From positions 1 through 14,225 of the forward strand of contig CAYYYL010000053.1 of the NCBI GenBank assembly GCA_964475835.1: a stretch of 14,225 nucleotides of DNA, in the 5' to 3' direction. Shown here piece after piece: positions 1 to 7,399 of this stretch. Both the position numbers and the translations under genes were made by a program. The notes beneath the pieces were generated by a model. That model ran no database searches. It saw nothing but the letters and a program-made list of their open reading frames with translations, and was not told the DNA's origin. Origin of the DNA: JABDCI01 sp964475835 (GTDB taxonomy: Bacteria; Verrucomicrobiota; Verrucomicrobiia; JABWAM01). The first letter of the stretch is position 1. Each line of letters opens with the position of its first letter.

Positions 1-1
1 C

Positions 2-97
2 CTCCTCCAGATCAAATCCACTTTCCAAAATATCCAGACCTTCCTCGATCACTATTTTGCCCAGAGCCGCTCAGATTCAGCTTCCCTTCCTGAATAA
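2..97 (+). CDS. C-terminal fragment of an unidentified protein
   Basis: Frame 2 is open from the left edge to a TAA at 95-97 and gives 31 residues beginning LLQIKSTFQNIQTF and ending in a polar SASLPE tail. The composition (amphipathic helix, then polar tail) looks like the C-terminus of a soluble protein. The next gene on the same strand starts 36 bp later, so the two may be co-transcribed. The fragment is too short to assign a family. Frame 1 is also open, to a TGA at 91-93, but reads as a proline-rich, non-protein-like string, so frame 2 is preferred. Confidence 0.4.
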   Translation, partial: LLQIKSTFQNIQTFLDHYFAQSRSDSASLPE

Positions 98-111
98 ACA
101 CCCACGATAGT

Positions 112-125
112 AAGGGGGAAGGAAA
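112..125 (+). promoter_or_regulatory. Ribosome binding site of the 134-817 gene
   Basis: A purine-rich stretch (AAGGGGGAAGGAAA) ends about 8 bases before the ATG at 134. It is a good Shine-Dalgarno match and fixes that start. Several other genes in this window have no such match. Confidence 0.6.
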
Positions 126-133
126 TCTTCACC

Positions 134-817
134 ATGCAGGAAACCGATCAATTTCTATTCGCACTCGCTCACACGCAAGTGATCGTCCCGCCCAGGCAAC
201 TTCTGGAAACGTTTGGCAACACCGTCATCCACTATCATCTGCTCGCAGAAACGATGGATCGCATCAATGAAGTGAGGGTGCGTGAGGGGAAAATCCAGAC
301 GGAACGTCCCCAGTTGCTTTCACCCGCATATTTTGAACAATTGATGCTCGAGGGGTTCAGTGAGGAGGCACACCACTATGCGAGCTGGTTGCGGGATCAT
401 GTTCAGGATCTCACTTTTTTGAAATACGGGTTTCGCTTTCGCAAACTGGAAACTCAGGAATCCCTCATCCACGAACCGATTGAAACCGCGGTTGCCCGCG
501 TCAAACAACATGTGGAGGACAGGGCGGATCCCCTGACCGCGGTGATCCAGGGGGTGGATGAAGGCTGGGAATTCTGCCTGCTCAAGTTCACCACGGATTT
601 CATTCGAAAGTCGATCCCTCGAAATGTAAGGGAACTTCAGAAACACGGTGTCGTGGCACTCAACAGCCTTCAGGAGGAGGAAATCGAGGCCCTTTTCGAA
701 AAGGCCTCCGAGGATTCCTCCCTGTTCCAAACCCTTTCCGCAACCCTTCAGAAGCACGGTCTTTTCGAAAAATATGAAGACCGGTTTTTTGAACTCATCC
801 GGCGAAGCCGACGCTGA
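134..817 (+). CDS. Hypothetical soluble protein, 227 aa
   Basis: I do not recognise the family. The protein is hydrophilic and apparently mostly alpha-helical, with no signal peptide or membrane segment, so it is probably cytoplasmic. Visible blocks are an N-terminal segment with HYHLLAETMDRINEVRVREG (about residues 34-53), a middle part rich in aromatic and charged residues (YASWLRD, FLKYGFRFRKLE, about 82-105), and a Glu-rich C-terminal helical half (SLQEEEIEALFEKASED). There is only one cysteine and no recognisable catalytic motif. The start is supported by a strong ribosome binding site. It follows another + strand gene end by 36 bp and converges on the lipoprotein gene, the two stop codons abutting at TGATCA (815-820). 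That it is a real gene is likely from length, ribosome binding site and protein-like composition. Its function is unknown, and it may be a lineage-restricted PVC-group protein. Confidence 0.75.
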   Translation: MQETDQFLFALAHTQVIVPPRQLLETFGNTVIHYHLLAETMDRINEVRVREGKIQTERPQLLSPAYFEQLMLEGFSEEAHHYASWLRDHVQDLTFLKYGFRFRKLETQESLIHEPIETAVARVKQHVEDRADPLTAVIQGVDEGWEFCLLKFTTDFIRKSIPRNVRELQKHGVVALNSLQEEEIEALFEKASEDSSLFQTLSATLQKHGLFEKYEDRFFELIRRSRR

Positions 818-1105
818 TCATTGCTTCATGTCGGAATACTGCGTGGCAATCACCTTGCCATTCAAAAACTGGACACTGATCGTTCCCTTCTCAGACTTCC
901 ACACACTCGCCCCCCCCGTGAAACCCGCCACCCCCGTCGAGGAGCTTTGAGTCGGCTTACCGAGCACCGAAAGCACCTCGGCTTCCGTCATACCGTTTTT
1001 GATTTTGTCAAAATTACTGCGAGTGATTTTTGAACCGCAGGCGACGAGCAACAGGCTGAGACCCGTCAGAGCGGTCCAGCGCATCCATGGTTTCCATATC
1101 ATCAT
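818..1105 (-). CDS. Small outer-membrane-type lipoprotein, BamE/SmpA-OmlA or DUF3862-like
   Basis: A 95-aa precursor with a short basic N-terminus, a hydrophobic core and a lipobox LVAC giving the lipidated cysteine at residue 23. Asp does not follow the Cys, so outer-membrane sorting is plausible. The mature part (about 27-95) has the BamE-like pattern: ITRSNFDKIKNGMTEAEV, then LGKP and a beta region ending SVQFLNGKVIATQYS. The fold family (BamE, DUF3862) typically assists envelope assembly or binds other proteins, and the exact role here is not known. The start has a Shine-Dalgarno sequence at 1111-1117, and a second ATG lies one codon on. It is the last gene of the leftward ExbBD cluster, 30 bp after exbD. 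A run of eight Gs (coding strand) lies at 910-917, across Thr63-Ala66. It could alternatively be a generic small lipoprotein of unknown function. Confidence 0.8.
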   Translation of the reverse strand: MMIWKPWMRWTALTGLSLLLVACGSKITRSNFDKIKNGMTEAEVLSVLGKPTQSSSTGVAGFTGGASVWKSEKGTISVQFLNGKVIATQYSDMKQ

Positions 1106-1110
1106 AGGTT

Positions 1111-1117
1111 TCCTTTC
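1111..1117 (-). promoter_or_regulatory. Ribosome binding site of the lipoprotein gene
   Basis: GAAAGGA on the minus strand, 5 bases before the ATG at 1105 and 8 before the ATG at 1102. It supports the start chosen and lies inside the 30-bp spacer after exbD. Confidence 0.55.
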
Positions 1118-1135
1118 AAAAATTGCATCCTGCTT

Positions 1136-1552
1136 TTATTGATCGCTCCCCTTCCTTTCGATGAAGGCAGGCAATTGGGAGAATCCAGCAGCCTTGGCGG
1201 CGTCCATGATTTTGATAATCAAACCAAACGGCGCCTTCTTGTCCGCCTGCATGGCGATGGTAGGCTGGGGAGTCTGCTTTCCAAGACGTTGCAACGTCTC
1301 TCCCAACGTGGCCAAAGGGATCTCCTTGGAGTTCAGATAGATTTTTTCGTCCGGAGTGATGGTGAGCAGCATCGGCTCCACCTGACTCGCAGGGGCCCCT
1401 TCCTTTGCCTCCGGCAAGGAGATTCGAATGGTGCTCGGCGTCCGCTTGAAGGTCGTGGCGACGATGAAGAAGATGAGAAGAACGCTGAACACGTCGATCA
1501 TCGTCACGATGATGATCGTGGGTTTGCGCCTGGGCTTTTGATAAAATCTCAT
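1136..1552 (-). CDS. exbD: ExbD/TolR-family biopolymer transport protein
   Basis: A 138-aa protein with the ExbD/TolR layout. It has a short basic cytoplasmic N-terminus (RFYQKPRRKP), one membrane helix (about residues 12-34) containing the Asp of the TMID motif (Asp20), the proton-carrying residue of the family, and then a periplasmic domain of about 100 residues. With ExbB it forms the inner-membrane proton-driven motor that energises TonB, or in the TolQR case the Tol-Pal system. It overlaps exbB by 4 bp (ATGA, 1549-1552), so translation is probably coupled. Whether this pair serves TonB, Tol or another partner cannot be told here, because no tonB, tolA or receptor gene is in view. Length is normal for the family. 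Confidence 0.92.
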   Translation of the reverse strand: MRFYQKPRRKPTIIIVTMIDVFSVLLIFFIVATTFKRTPSTIRISLPEAKEGAPASQVEPMLLTITPDEKIYLNSKEIPLATLGETLQRLGKQTPQPTIAMQADKKAPFGLIIKIMDAAKAAGFSQLPAFIERKGSDQ

Positions 1553-2235
1553 CGGTTCCGATAGAGCTTCGCCAGCAGATCCAGGGTGATGCCCTCCATC
1601 TCCGCCATGTAGTGTTCCACCCGCCGCGAATAGTAGGCGTGGATGATCAGGGCGGGGATGGCCACGACCAGACCGGCCACCGTCATATTCAACGCCTCTG
1701 AAATACCCGAAGCAATGCCCGCGGCCTCGGCCATGGAGTCCCCTGCGGTCCTGCCAAATTCAGCGAAGACCCGGATCAATCCCGACACCGTTCCCAGCAG
1801 ACCGAGAAGTGGTCCAATCCCAACAATGATTTCGAGCGTGACGAGCCCCCGCTCCAACCGCACCCCTTCAGCCCGCGCACGAACCTGGATGGCCTCGATG
1901 TTGTCGGACTTGGGAGAATCCAGATGTGAAAGTGCCGTTTGAACGATGCGGCCCAAAACGGAGGAATCCCCGATCGCCTTGCCATAGAGCACCTGGACAT
2001 CATCCCCCGACTGAAACAAATGAACCGCCTCCCCGAGTGATTTCGAGATCACCCTTCCCCGGAGAAGGGCGATGGTGCGCTCGATGATGATCGCAAGACC
2101 AACAATGGAGCAGATCACCAGCGGAATCATGAAAACGCCACCAGCCGTGAAAAAGTTTTTGATATGTTCCATGGGAATGAGAATGTTATTTTGCGGAGCG
2201 GTTTCCAGACCGGCAAGCTTAATCAGAAATGCCAT
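1549..2235 (-). CDS. exbB: MotA/TolQ/ExbB-family proton channel protein
   Basis: A 228-aa inner-membrane protein with three predicted helices, at about residues 34-52, 133-157 and 183-203. The second carries GIGPLLGLLGTVSGLI, and the region before the third carries ISEALNMTVAGL. Both are hallmarks of MotA/TolQ/ExbB proteins, with Thr149, Glu180 and Thr185 at the positions lining the proton path in E. coli ExbB (aligned by eye). It forms the pentameric channel around the ExbD dimer. The start is uncertain. The ATG at 2235 has GAAGGA directly touching it, too close for a normal Shine-Dalgarno, while Met22 (ATG at 2172) would give the usual short N-terminus but has no visible ribosome binding site. 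The peptidase gene ends 12 bp upstream of 2235, so the two are probably one operon. Confidence 0.92.
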   Translation of the reverse strand: MAFLIKLAGLETAPQNNILIPMEHIKNFFTAGGVFMIPLVICSIVGLAIIIERTIALLRGRVISKSLGEAVHLFQSGDDVQVLYGKAIGDSSVLGRIVQTALSHLDSPKSDNIEAIQVRARAEGVRLERGLVTLEIIVGIGPLLGLLGTVSGLIRVFAEFGRTAGDSMAEAAGIASGISEALNMTVAGLVVAIPALIIHAYYSRRVEHYMAEMEGITLDLLAKLYRNR

Positions 2236-2247
2236 TCCTTCAAGGAG

Positions 2248-2958
2248 CTACTTCACGGATCCAGTACCCGACTCATGGTCCCACTGGGCCTTGAGTTCCT
2301 CATAGTTACCAAGATTTCGATTGATTTCCCGCTTCAAAAATCCGGGGAAACGTTCATCCCCGGCAAACTGTTCGCAGAAGCGATAGCCATCCACATATTG
2401 CCTCAGGGACGCGGATGAGCTTGAAGCGGCGGATCGCAGATCCCGCTTTACTTCCGATGGAAACTGGAGGGATGCCAGATACTCGGCCAGCCCTTCGTTC
2501 AACACGCGGTTACGAACCCGACCAAAGACCTCCCGTACAAACACATGGGTGACTTCGTGCGCCAGGATCCGCCCGAATCCAACGGAGCGCTGGGAGGAGA
2601 TCCTGATGGCTCCCAGATTCGAACCATGATGGAAGACAGTCATTCCCTGAATCTTTCCCGCCGGGGAAAAACCTTCATCAAGGGCACCCGAATCGTCCAC
2701 CACTTCGACCCGAATCGTCACGTTTCCAATAGACTCGTGAGTCACCTGCTCAAATCGTTCCGCCGTCCCCCCAATGATCCACCTCGCCTCCTCCTCGAGT
2801 TTTGGGGTGGCATGAGTGAATATCACCTTCAACTCTGGAGCAGCAGCCCTGTCCCCCTCGCCTGCCTGAAGAATCCCGAGGCTCACACACCCACAAATCC
2901 CCAGACACCACTTCAGCATTCGAAACATCCCCAGTCGCGAGCAGAATGGAGTACCCAT
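2248..2958 (-). CDS. Secreted zinc metallopeptidase-like protein (gluzincin, peptidase-MA type)
   Basis: A 236-aa protein (from the first ATG) with an N-terminal signal peptide and an HEVTH motif at residues 134-138 (His134, Glu135, His138), followed 16 residues later by NEGLAEY with Glu155 as the likely third zinc ligand. This HExxH...E arrangement is that of gluzincins of the peptidase-MA kind. It would act in the periplasm or outside. The first ATG has no clear ribosome binding site. Met14 (ATG at 2919) is preceded by TGGGGA at a suitable distance and gives a cleaner signal peptide (MLKWCLGICG, then VSLGILQA with cleavage about there), so the true start may be 2919. It lies 15 bp after RR1 and 12 bp before exbB, which suggests one transcription unit. 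The substrate is unknown. Loss of activity cannot be excluded, but all expected ligands are present. Confidence 0.8.
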   Translation of the reverse strand: MGTPFCSRLGMFRMLKWCLGICGCVSLGILQAGEGDRAAAPELKVIFTHATPKLEEEARWIIGGTAERFEQVTHESIGNVTIRVEVVDDSGALDEGFSPAGKIQGMTVFHHGSNLGAIRISSQRSVGFGRILAHEVTHVFVREVFGRVRNRVLNEGLAEYLASLQFPSEVKRDLRSAASSSSASLRQYVDGYRFCEQFAGDERFPGFLKREINRNLGNYEELKAQWDHESGTGSVK

Positions 2959-2973
2959 GGTCCCGGGCTTCCG

Positions 2974-4329
2974 TCAGCCCCCCTTATTGTAAGCTTGGAG
3001 TTTATATTGCAGGGCGCGGATGCTGATCCCAAGAAGCTTGGCGGCACGGGTTTTATTCCCCTGAGTTCGCTCCAGGGCCGCTTTGATGGTTCGCCGCTCC
3101 ATGAGGTCGATGGAAAGCTCGCTCTCTGCGGTCCATGACTTTTGAATGCTGTTCTGTTGCTCCACCAGACCAAAATCCATGTGCGTGAGCGCCTTGCCCG
3201 GTTCCGCCAGAATCACCGCCCTCTCGGTGGCATTTTGCAATTCACGGATATTTCCAGGCCATGGGGCATTTTGAATCGCCTCCAAAGCCTCGGGGGCCAC
3301 CACAGGCTCTGGTTTTCCGTGCCGAATCGCAAAATGTTTCAAATAATGCGCCAGAAGCAGGGGCACATCCTCGGGTCGCTGACGAAGGGGTGGCAAATGG
3401 ATCGGCACCACATTCAGTCGGTAGAACAAATCCTCTCGAAACTTTCCCTTAGTGACCGCCGCCTTGAGATCCCGATTCGTCGCCGCAAGAATGCGCACAT
3501 CCACGGACAGGGTCTGGCTCCCCCCCACTCGCTCGAACTCACGCTCCTGGAGAACACGAAGAAGCTTCACCTGCAGCAACAGCGGGAGATCTGAAATTTC
3601 ATCCAGGAGGAGAGTCCCCCCATCCGCGAGCTCAAACCGTCCAAGTCGTTTGTTCACTGCCCCCGTAAAGGCCCCTTTTTCATGACCAAAAAGTTCGCTC
3701 TCGATCAAATTTTCAGGAATGGCCGCACAATTGAGTTTGATAAAGGGGCGGTTGAAGCGGGGACTCTCCTCGAAAAGGGAACGGGCGACCACCTCCTTGC
3801 CCGTGCCGCTCTCACCGGAGATCAACACTGTCGCGTTGGTGGGGCCAATCTGTCGGATCAAACGCTGGACCTCCAGCATGGCAGCACTCTTCCCAATCAA
3901 ACTCCATTGAGGCCGGTGCTCCGAGGCCTGGGAACGCCAGTACGTGTTCTCCGCGGCAAGACGTTTCCAGTTCTCCGAACGTTTCAGCGCCACCTCAAGC
4001 TGCTCCGGTCGAAACGGCTTCACCAGAAAGTCCAGCGCCCCCAGTCGCATGGACTCGGTCGCCGTCTCAATCGTTCCATAGCCCGACATCATGATGAACA
4101 TCGGGGGATCCTTCTCCGCCTGGATTTCACGCAAAAACTCGATTCCGTCGCCATCGGGAAGCCTTACATCCGCGAGAACCAGATCAATGGTGGAACTTTG
4201 AAGAATCGACCGGGCCTCCTGAATGGTGGACGCATTCCGAACCGTATAGTGCAGATGCAACAGCACCTCGGTGACGAGGTTGGCGACTTCGGGACTGTCT
4301 TCTAATACAAGAATGCGCTCGATGTGCAC
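2974..4329 (-). CDS. Sigma-54-dependent response regulator, NtrC family (RR1)
   Basis: A 451-aa activator with three domains. The receiver (about 1-120) has the acidic pocket Glu10/Asp11, phosphoacceptor Asp54 in LADVRLPDGDG and Lys104 in LVKPF. The AAA+ domain (about 143-375) has Walker A GESGTGKE (172-179), the sigma-54-contact loop GAFTGA (219-224), Walker B LLLDE (Asp243/Glu244) and the FREDLFYRLNV and WPGNIREL signatures. The C-terminal Fis-type helix-turn-helix is at about 412-448 (NKTRAAKLLGIS). When phosphorylated it should form a ring and drive sigma-54 RNA polymerase open-complex formation. The start is a GTG at 4329 with no visible Shine-Dalgarno, chosen because the receiver begins immediately after it. 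No partner kinase is seen. Only 48 known bases lie upstream before the assembly gap, so a kinase could be missing there or be elsewhere. It heads the peptidase-ExbBD-lipoprotein cluster. Confidence 0.95.
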   Translation of the reverse strand: MHIERILVLEDSPEVANLVTEVLLHLHYTVRNASTIQEARSILQSSTIDLVLADVRLPDGDGIEFLREIQAEKDPPMFIMMSGYGTIETATESMRLGALDFLVKPFRPEQLEVALKRSENWKRLAAENTYWRSQASEHRPQWSLIGKSAAMLEVQRLIRQIGPTNATVLISGESGTGKEVVARSLFEESPRFNRPFIKLNCAAIPENLIESELFGHEKGAFTGAVNKRLGRFELADGGTLLLDEISDLPLLLQVKLLRVLQEREFERVGGSQTLSVDVRILAATNRDLKAAVTKGKFREDLFYRLNVVPIHLPPLRQRPEDVPLLLAHYLKHFAIRHGKPEPVVAPEALEAIQNAPWPGNIRELQNATERAVILAEPGKALTHMDFGLVEQQNSIQKSWTAESELSIDLMERRTIKAALERTQGNKTRAAKLLGISIRALQYKLQAYNKGG

Positions 4330-4377
4330 AGGATCAGAGTATGAAGGGTTTCCCCGATCATTTCAAAAACAATCATG

Positions 4378-4387
4378 NNNNNNNNNN
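4378..4387. other. Assembly gap (10 Ns)
   Basis: Ten consecutive Ns. The true gap length is not known from the sequence, since a short fixed run of Ns is often a placeholder. The frame of the heptosyltransferase fusion enters the gap from the right, and RR1 begins 48 bp to its left, so the 3' end of one gene and the promoter or upstream neighbour of the other may be hidden. Confidence 0.95.
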
Positions 4388-6246
4388 TGACTCCACACCT
4401 TTCGAACCGCGATCTCCACCTCGTCCACCGTCACCGCCTTCATGCAACGAAGATCAATCGGACATTCTTTCAAATAACACGGACTGCATTCCACCTTGTG
4501 ATGAAGCACACGGTGTCCCTCACCCAACGGCCCCGTGTGTCGTGGCTCCGTGGATCCGAAGATCGCCACCACCGGGGTCCCCACCGCCGCCGCCAGATGC
4601 ATCGGCCCGGAATCATTGCAGAGCACCACACGCGCCCGCGCCAGCATGTCGGCCAGCTCCGGCAACTTCATTTTCCCGGTGCAATCCTCCACTTGGGATC
4701 CCATTTCACGGGTCAAATTTCGATTTCGTTCCACCTCATCTGCGCTGCCAATGACCTTCCATCGAATCTCGGACGTGCGTCGCACCACCTCCACAAATCG
4801 CTCGGGCAGCCATCGCTTCGCCGATCCATGCGCCGCACCGGGATGCAGGACGGCAAACGGCGCTTCATCCCGCACGGCCATGGGCATGATGTCCACACGT
4901 GGCACTTCCGATTCAACTTCACCTCCGCACCAGCGAACCAGACCACAAAAATCCTTCACTTCATGCTCTCCCATTTGGGCCCGGAAACTTTCGGGACACA
5001 CCGCGGTAAGCAACCATCGCCGCCAGTGCCCGGCATATCCGAACCGGCGGGGTATCCCAACCTGCCAGGCCTCCCAGCCCGTCCTAAAAGAATTGGTCAT
5101 CAAAACAACCGCATCGAATTCACCTTGTTCACGCACCTCCGACTTTCCGCACACCACATGACACAAACCCGACTGGCTCTTCCAAAAATCCTGGAGTTTG
5201 GGATGCGTCCATACCGTCACCTCCGTATCCGGTCGTCCTTCAATTAAGGCCCGCACCGCAGGCAGCGCGAGCACCGCATCCCCGAGCCAGTTGGGTGTGC
5301 GAACCAGAATCCGGAAGGGCTGGAGCCTCCTCCCCTTCGGGAAAAAAACACCCCGTCGGTAGGATTGAAAAAGGATGTTGGGAGAGGGGGTCTTCCAGCG
5401 ATCATGAAACCAGAACCAGCTTGCGGGATCCTGGCGGACGGTTTTTTCCAGTTGTTCGTGAATGGTGGCCAGCACCTCCCCGTCACTCCTTCCCTCCGTC
5501 CTGATCTCCTCCCCAAATTCAATGATCCACCGGGGCAACACCCCATTTCCAGCATCCTCGTGGCAAAAAATGGGAACGATGGGTGCCCCCGTCCGGCGCG
5601 CAAGAAGGGCCGGCAGAGTCGTGGTGGACGCAAAACGGTCAAAAAGAGGCACCCACATGCCATGGTCCCCGGCATGCTGATCCACCAGCATCCCCACCGC
5701 CTCACCCCGCCGGAGACGCTTCACCGCCTCCTGAAATCCATCGTGACGATTGATCAGCCCCACTCCACTGCACGATCTCCATCCACGAACCATCTTCTCG
5801 ACGCGGGGATTCTTGAGGGGTTGATAAATGGTGGAAAACCGCAAACCGGGAATCTGGGTGACCATGCGGGAAAGAAGCTCCCAGTTCCCGTGGTGAAACA
5901 TCACATGAATCACCCCTTTCCGCCTAGCCACGGCGGGCAGCAAATGTTCCTTCACCCCTCGAAGTTCATAGAGCGGCTTCACTTCGGCATCCGCACGCCC
6001 CGCCACCCAAACCGCATAGAGTAGGTTTCGAGCCGCGCGTTCATACACCGCGCCAAGCAACGCATCCATTTTTTCACGATCCAGCGGGCCAAAGGCGATT
6101 TTCAGGTTGTGACAAACCTTGGCGCGATGAACAGGATCAAACTTGCGAATCAACCACGCAACCATGCGTGCAAGAATCGCAACGGATCGGAGAGGCAGGG
6201 CCTGGACGATCTTAAGAATGATAACAGATGCGAGATACGCAATCAT
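4388..6246 (-). CDS. lpxL/waaF: Fusion: LpxL/HtrB-type lipid A acyltransferase + WaaF-type heptosyltransferase (3' end in gap)
   Basis: At least 619 residues in one frame. Residues 1-290 match lipid A acyltransferases of the LpxL/HtrB family: a membrane-anchoring N-terminal helix, the catalytic HX4E motif HHGNWE (His118...Glu123), DQHAGDHG (189-196) and a C-terminal WFWFHDRWKT. Residues about 311-619 match GT9 heptosyltransferases of the WaaF type: RILVRTPNWLGDAVLALPA (312-330), HPGAAHGSAKRW (469-479), NDSGPMHLAAAVGTPVVAIF (544-563) and a Cys cluster CSPC...ECP near the end. The linker is about 20 residues. The predicted job is acylating the lipid A precursor and adding heptose to the inner core, both at the cytoplasmic face of the inner membrane. 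The start at 6246 has a strong AAGGA and lies inside lpxK (35-bp overlap), so translation is coupled. The C-terminus is probably lost by only a few residues in the gap. Confidence 0.88.
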
Positions 6247-7393
6247 TGAAGTCCTTGGCCCCGCTCAAAATCTCAATCTCCACCCGGAGATAGTAAATCG
6301 GCACATCCACGCGGTCGAGCTTGGGAAAACGCACCGCGTCCTTCTCGGTGGTGATGATCACCTCCGCAAACCGACGGCGACTGCGGGTGATCATGTTCAG
6401 AATCTCCTGCTGGGAATAACGGTGATGATCCGCATATTGTTTGGAATAGATCAACTCCCCGCCCAGTTTCACCAGACTCTGTTCAAATCCGTCAGGAAGG
6501 GCGATCCCGCAAATCGACGCCACTTTCTTTCCACGAATGAACGATAACGGCCTCTGATCGTCCGCATCATAGACATTCCTGAAATAGAGCGGCCGATGCC
6601 CGCATTCGATGATCTCCGCCGAGTTGTTGTATTCGCGAATCTGTTCCTTCAGTTCCGCATTCCCCTTCCCGTTGCTTTTCGTCAGAAAGATGTAGTGGGC
6701 CCGCTTGAGATTCTTCAGCGGCTCACGAAGCGTCCCTCGCGGAAGCAGTTTCCGATTTCCAAAGGGATTGGTGCAATCGACCAGCACCAGGTTCAGCTTG
6801 CTCTTCAACGAAAGATATTGAAATCCGTCATCGAGAAGCAGGGTGTCGATGCCGAGCTTATTGATGGCATAACGCCCACTCTTGACCCGATCCTTGTCCA
6901 CCAGGACTACCACATCCTTCAAATTGGATGCGAGCATGTAGGGTTCATCCCCTGCCGTCGCGGAATCCAGCAACAAATCGTGGCCATCCGAAACCACCCG
7001 AGGCTCGTCCGCCTCCTTTTGAAAGGTGATACGCTGCCAGAGCTGCCGCAGGAAAGGCTTTGGCTCGCTTTTGTAACCCCGGCTCAAAATCGCCACCCGA
7101 CGCCCTTTTTCCTGAAGGGACCGCGCAATTTTTTCCACAACGGGGGTTTTTCCCGTTCCCCCCACGGTCAGATTTCCCACGCTGATTACCAAACACCCCA
7201 AAGTGTGATCCCTGAAAAATCGGTGTTGGTACAAGTAAAGACGCGCCTGGACAATTCCTTCAAAAACCTTGGACAACAGCGACAAAAACATCCGCAGAAG
7301 CATGGCCCGCTTTCCGGTCCGCTTTTCATAAATGACCTCGACTGCAAACTGCTCGAGCCGTTCAAGCCAGGCTTTCATTCGTTGGGCGGGCAT
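6212..7393 (-). CDS. lpxK: Tetraacyldisaccharide 4'-kinase (lipid A 4'-kinase)
   Basis: Phosphorylates the 4' position of the tetraacylated disaccharide to make lipid IVA at the cytoplasmic face of the inner membrane. The 393-aa protein has a membrane-associating N-terminal helix (about 32-55), then SVGNLTVGGTGKTP with the P-loop at 78-84, SRGY (104-107), GDEP (148-151), DDGFQ (188-192), LPRGTLREP (217-225) and ITTEKDAVR (347-355), all typical of LpxK. It is longer than E. coli LpxK (328 aa), partly because about 23 extra residues precede the P-loop. I recall a similar N-terminal extension (an EKRTGKRA-like segment) in Verrucomicrobia. The ATG at 7393 has no Shine-Dalgarno. Met31 (ATG at 7303), preceded by GGAAAG, is an alternative start. 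It is the first gene of the leftward lipid A unit, and its 3' end overlaps the acyltransferase-heptosyltransferase gene. Confidence 0.96.
   Translation of the reverse strand: MPAQRMKAWLERLEQFAVEVIYEKRTGKRAMLLRMFLSLLSKVFEGIVQARLYLYQHRFFRDHTLGCLVISVGNLTVGGTGKTPVVEKIARSLQEKGRRVAILSRGYKSEPKPFLRQLWQRITFQKEADEPRVVSDGHDLLLDSATAGDEPYMLASNLKDVVVLVDKDRVKSGRYAINKLGIDTLLLDDGFQYLSLKSKLNLVLVDCTNPFGNRKLLPRGTLREPLKNLKRAHYIFLTKSNGKGNAELKEQIREYNNSAEIIECGHRPLYFRNVYDADDQRPLSFIRGKKVASICGIALPDGFEQSLVKLGGELIYSKQYADHHRYSQQEILNMITRSRRRFAEVIITTEKDAVRFPKLDRVDVPIYYLRVEIEILSGAKDFNDCVSRICYHS
6252..6256 (-). promoter_or_regulatory. Ribosome binding site inside lpxK for the lpxL/waaF fusion
   Basis: AAGGA on the minus strand, 5 bases upstream of the ATG at 6246 and within the lpxK reading frame. 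It decides the start of the downstream gene and indicates translational coupling of the two lipid A enzymes. Confidence 0.65.
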
Positions 7394-7399
7394 GGGGCT

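Noticed and set aside
3682..4305. 207-aa plus-strand open frame opposite RR1
   Set aside because: It lies entirely antisense to clear receiver and AAA+ motifs, and its composition (many Arg, His, Gln) is that of a shadow frame.
4363..4377. Extension of the heptosyltransferase across the Ns to a stop at 4363-4365
   Set aside because: The frame across a gap of unknown true length is meaningless. I end the feature at the gap edge.
4388..5247. Long plus-strand open frames opposite the heptosyltransferase domain
   Set aside because: The minus-strand frame carries all the GT9 motifs. The plus-strand frames have low-complexity Ser/Arg/His/Pro-rich translations and no domain.
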